A DNA stretch of 64,000 nucleotides from Cryptomeria japonica (taxonomy: Eukaryota; Streptophyta; Pinopsida; Cupressales; Cupressaceae), in assembly GCF_030272615.1 (NCBI RefSeq), contig NC_081414.1, positions 308,739,164 to 308,803,163 on the forward strand, read 5' to 3'. Below, one piece after another: positions 62,239 to 64,000 of this stretch; the first letter of the stretch is position 1; every line of letters starts with the position of its first letter. Under the pieces are notes generated by a model that worked only from the letters and a program-made list of their open reading frames with translations, was not told the DNA's origin and ran no database searches. The translations under genes were made by a program, and so were the position numbers.

Positions 62239-62540
62239 GGAGCCACCCTTTCCTATGTCGTGGATGGTGTGATTTTTGTTACTTGATGTCATTTCTTGTG
62301 TGGAATTGTTGTTGTTTACTCAAGGGTTCTCTCTTATACAAGAGGTGTAAGTCCTTGACTATACTCTCTTTCACACTTGGTAATGTACATCTATAATAAA
62401 TTCACCTATCCCCATTAGCATAAAATTGAGTCATCCTTCATCAAGAATCCCTTTTACCTAGCAATAGGAGGAAGGATTGAATTCTTGTTCTCTTCTGCAC
62501 TTCATTCTAGAAGATTTTATATTTGTCTAAGACAAGTCCT
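61624..62540. repeat. 3' tandem repeats of element D
   Basis: CTTGATGTCCTTTCTTG-type blocks at 61844, 62032 and 62283 (spacing 188 and ~250 bp) with a shared CCTTGCTTGAAATGGTATG end in the first two. The third spacing includes the (TC)n run. ORFs 62033-62239 and 62166-62396 are translations of repeats. Confidence 0.75.
62191..62237. repeat. (TC)n microsatellite
   Basis: 47 bp of uninterrupted TC dinucleotides inside the 3' repeats of element D. Confidence 0.97.
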
Positions 62541-62553
62541 CTTGGGGGTAGAT

Positions 62554-64000
62554 TGTTGGATATCCTTGGCATATAGTGAACTGGTATGTTGATATGATGA
62601 TAATATATGTTGTCATTGATGTCAATAAGTGTAAGTGAACCAGTATGCAGATTGAAGAAGTTGGTGAACTAGTATGAAGAGGCATGAGGAGATTCAGTGA
62701 ACCGGTGTTGGGGTTTCAGTAAGTGTGATTACTAGTTGGCAGTCTCAGCTCTATGGTTATCGGTTTAGCGATTCAACTTGTGTGATGCAAACGATAATAA
62801 CTCTATGATGAGTTAGCTAAAGATGTGAGTGAAATCGAGGTGCCACGATAGCTTTGTGCGTGTGAAGGATTGAGGCATAAGAAGATCAACTGTGTTTGAA
62901 GTCTACCTCGGGAATGATCATTCTTCTTAGTGGCATAAGAGGAAAGTGTGATGGGTTACTGATTCCCATGAGCTGTGATTAATGAACGATGCAGATTGTC
63001 TTGTGATTAGTTTGAAATTATCATGCTCTATGCAATATGTTTGGATGGTCAGGATTGGACCGCCTGTGTTGTAAACCTAAGATGTTTAGGGTTTATGTTA
63101 CCGATCTATCTGTTACCTATAGGTCGATGATGTTTGTATTGAAAAGTTGTTGGCAAATTTTGTGTGTGTGTATCTGAGTGGAGAGATACTTGATACTTGC
63201 TAGACCAATAAGAGGGAAACTGCAAAGTGTGATTGCAGAATAGAGGATATGAAAAGGATCTAACTTTGCATGTAGTGCTATTAACAGATCAGAAGTCTTT
63301 ACCTATTGTCTTATAGTCATTTCAATAGTTGGAAAATCCCTTTACCAGGTAGCTTTAACAAGCTTATTGTAAAAACTGTAACCAGGTGACTCAAGATCAT
63401 TGAGTTCTTTAAATCCTCTAGCGAGGTAACCTTTAAAAGGGTTTCAACCTTTAATAGGGTATATAGCCATCCCTTAACCAGGTGATCTCTAATAGGATTG
63501 GTTCCTAATAGAATCTTATTGTAAAGTCTTTAACCGGACTAGGCTCCTAATAGGTTGAGCTTCAAAAGAGTTCAAAACAAGCTTGTGGGTATTCATCCCC
63601 ACCATGGTTTTTCCTATTTGGGTTTCCACGTGAAAAATGTATGTGTTATGTGTTATGCATTTTTTATGTGATGCTTGTGAATTATTTGGTTGAAAGATTA
63701 TGCATGTAGAGTCAATATGTTATGGTACTACCAGAATATCACATGTATATGTTTATGGGTGAAGTTGATATTGTCTAATGATAGTATTTAAAGTATTCAA
63801 TCTTATCAGATTATGGTGTTTGGTGTCTTACTGAATTTGACCAGTATTGTCATGGTTAAGTTTAGTAATGTTGATAACCAGTTGGTTTTGCTTTAGCTAG
63901 ATAAGTTGTTAAGTGAGTTTTTATTTGTACCGATTCACCCCCCCCTTCTCAGTACCAGTTGGGGTATCTGTTGTTCATCATTATTCATCATAGATGTCTT
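62554..64000 (+). repeat. Copia-type LTR G, cut by the window end
   Basis: Starts TGTTGGATATCC after CTTGGGGGTAGAT. It contains GTTGTCATTGATGTCAATAA near 62612, a GGTTTTTCC...TGGGTTTCCACG module at 63606-63631 and GATTCACCCCCCC at 63933-63945. Repeated GTAAC, TAACCAGGTGA and 'CTAATAGG' phrases (63350-63550) resemble those of element E's LTR. Its CA end, primer site and partner LTR lie beyond 64000, so solo or full-length status is unknown. Confidence 0.72.

Larger units (their letters stand above)
57672..62553 (+). mobile_element. Gag-only element D (relative of B and C)
   Basis: A plus-strand element with a probable LTR start TGTAGTGTCATAAAATTG at 57672, a leader with CCCTAATTTTAAA repeats and three CATGTGCACTTTCAACAT-like phrases (58468, 59247, 59863), a gag remnant (60361-61623), a repeat-rich 3' part and a CTTGGGGGTAGAT tract at 62541-62553. 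The LTR end and primer site are not resolved. No RT or integrase. ORFs 58011-58205, 58832-59194 and 59387-59656 are in the leader and not supported. Confidence 0.6.

Noticed and set aside
62033-62396. ORFs through the TC repeat encoding Ser-Leu runs
   Set aside because: They are translations of a microsatellite and tandem repeats.

Overview
This 64 kb window looks like gene-free plant nuclear DNA. A large, repeat-choked genome of conifer or other gymnosperm type is most likely, but that is inference. It is AT-rich and has no intact host gene, rRNA, complete tRNA gene or bacterial feature. Every recognisable coding trace belongs to a retroelement and is broken by stops and frameshifts. Many breaks fit C-to-T decay of methylated DNA (CAA, CAG or CGA turned into stops).

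Layout. 1-12301: a minus-strand Ty1/Copia element (A, gag end only) whose 5' LTR is split by element B (2035-12196), a complete minus-strand gag-only element with a tRNA-Lys primer site and 5-bp target duplication. 12302-20746: element H (plus), with part of a 5' LTR, a Met-tRNA primer site, a gene-less 1.3 kb interior and a probable LTR of about 4.8 kb. A solo Copia LTR (12478-14192) and a SINE (16810-17023) sit inside H. 20747-25061: element C (minus), gag plus a protease remnant. 25062-34135: Copia element E (minus), with traces of gag, protease, integrase, RT and RNase H; its 5' LTR is split by a Gypsy LTR that ends in a 35-bp palindrome (30874-32812). 34136-39364: a chromovirus-type Gypsy pol hit by a 344-bp TRIM/SMART miniature retrotransposon (34337-34680), then its 3' LTR, then a Gypsy gag. 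39365-49461: anonymous repeats with two tandem arrays built from hairpin units and several local duplications. 49462-57660: two unrecognised reading frames. The plus-strand one is interrupted by two solo LTRs, and taking these out leaves one frame. One of the LTRs carries a 75-bp hairpin array. 57672-62553: element D (plus), gag-only and related to B and C. 62554-64000: a Copia-type LTR cut by the window end.

The entries do not form a working pathway; they record successive nested insertions. The most notable points are the TRIM, the palindrome-ended Gypsy LTR, the unrecognised ORF family, the hairpin-unit arrays, and three short motifs shared by seven otherwise unalike Copia LTRs.
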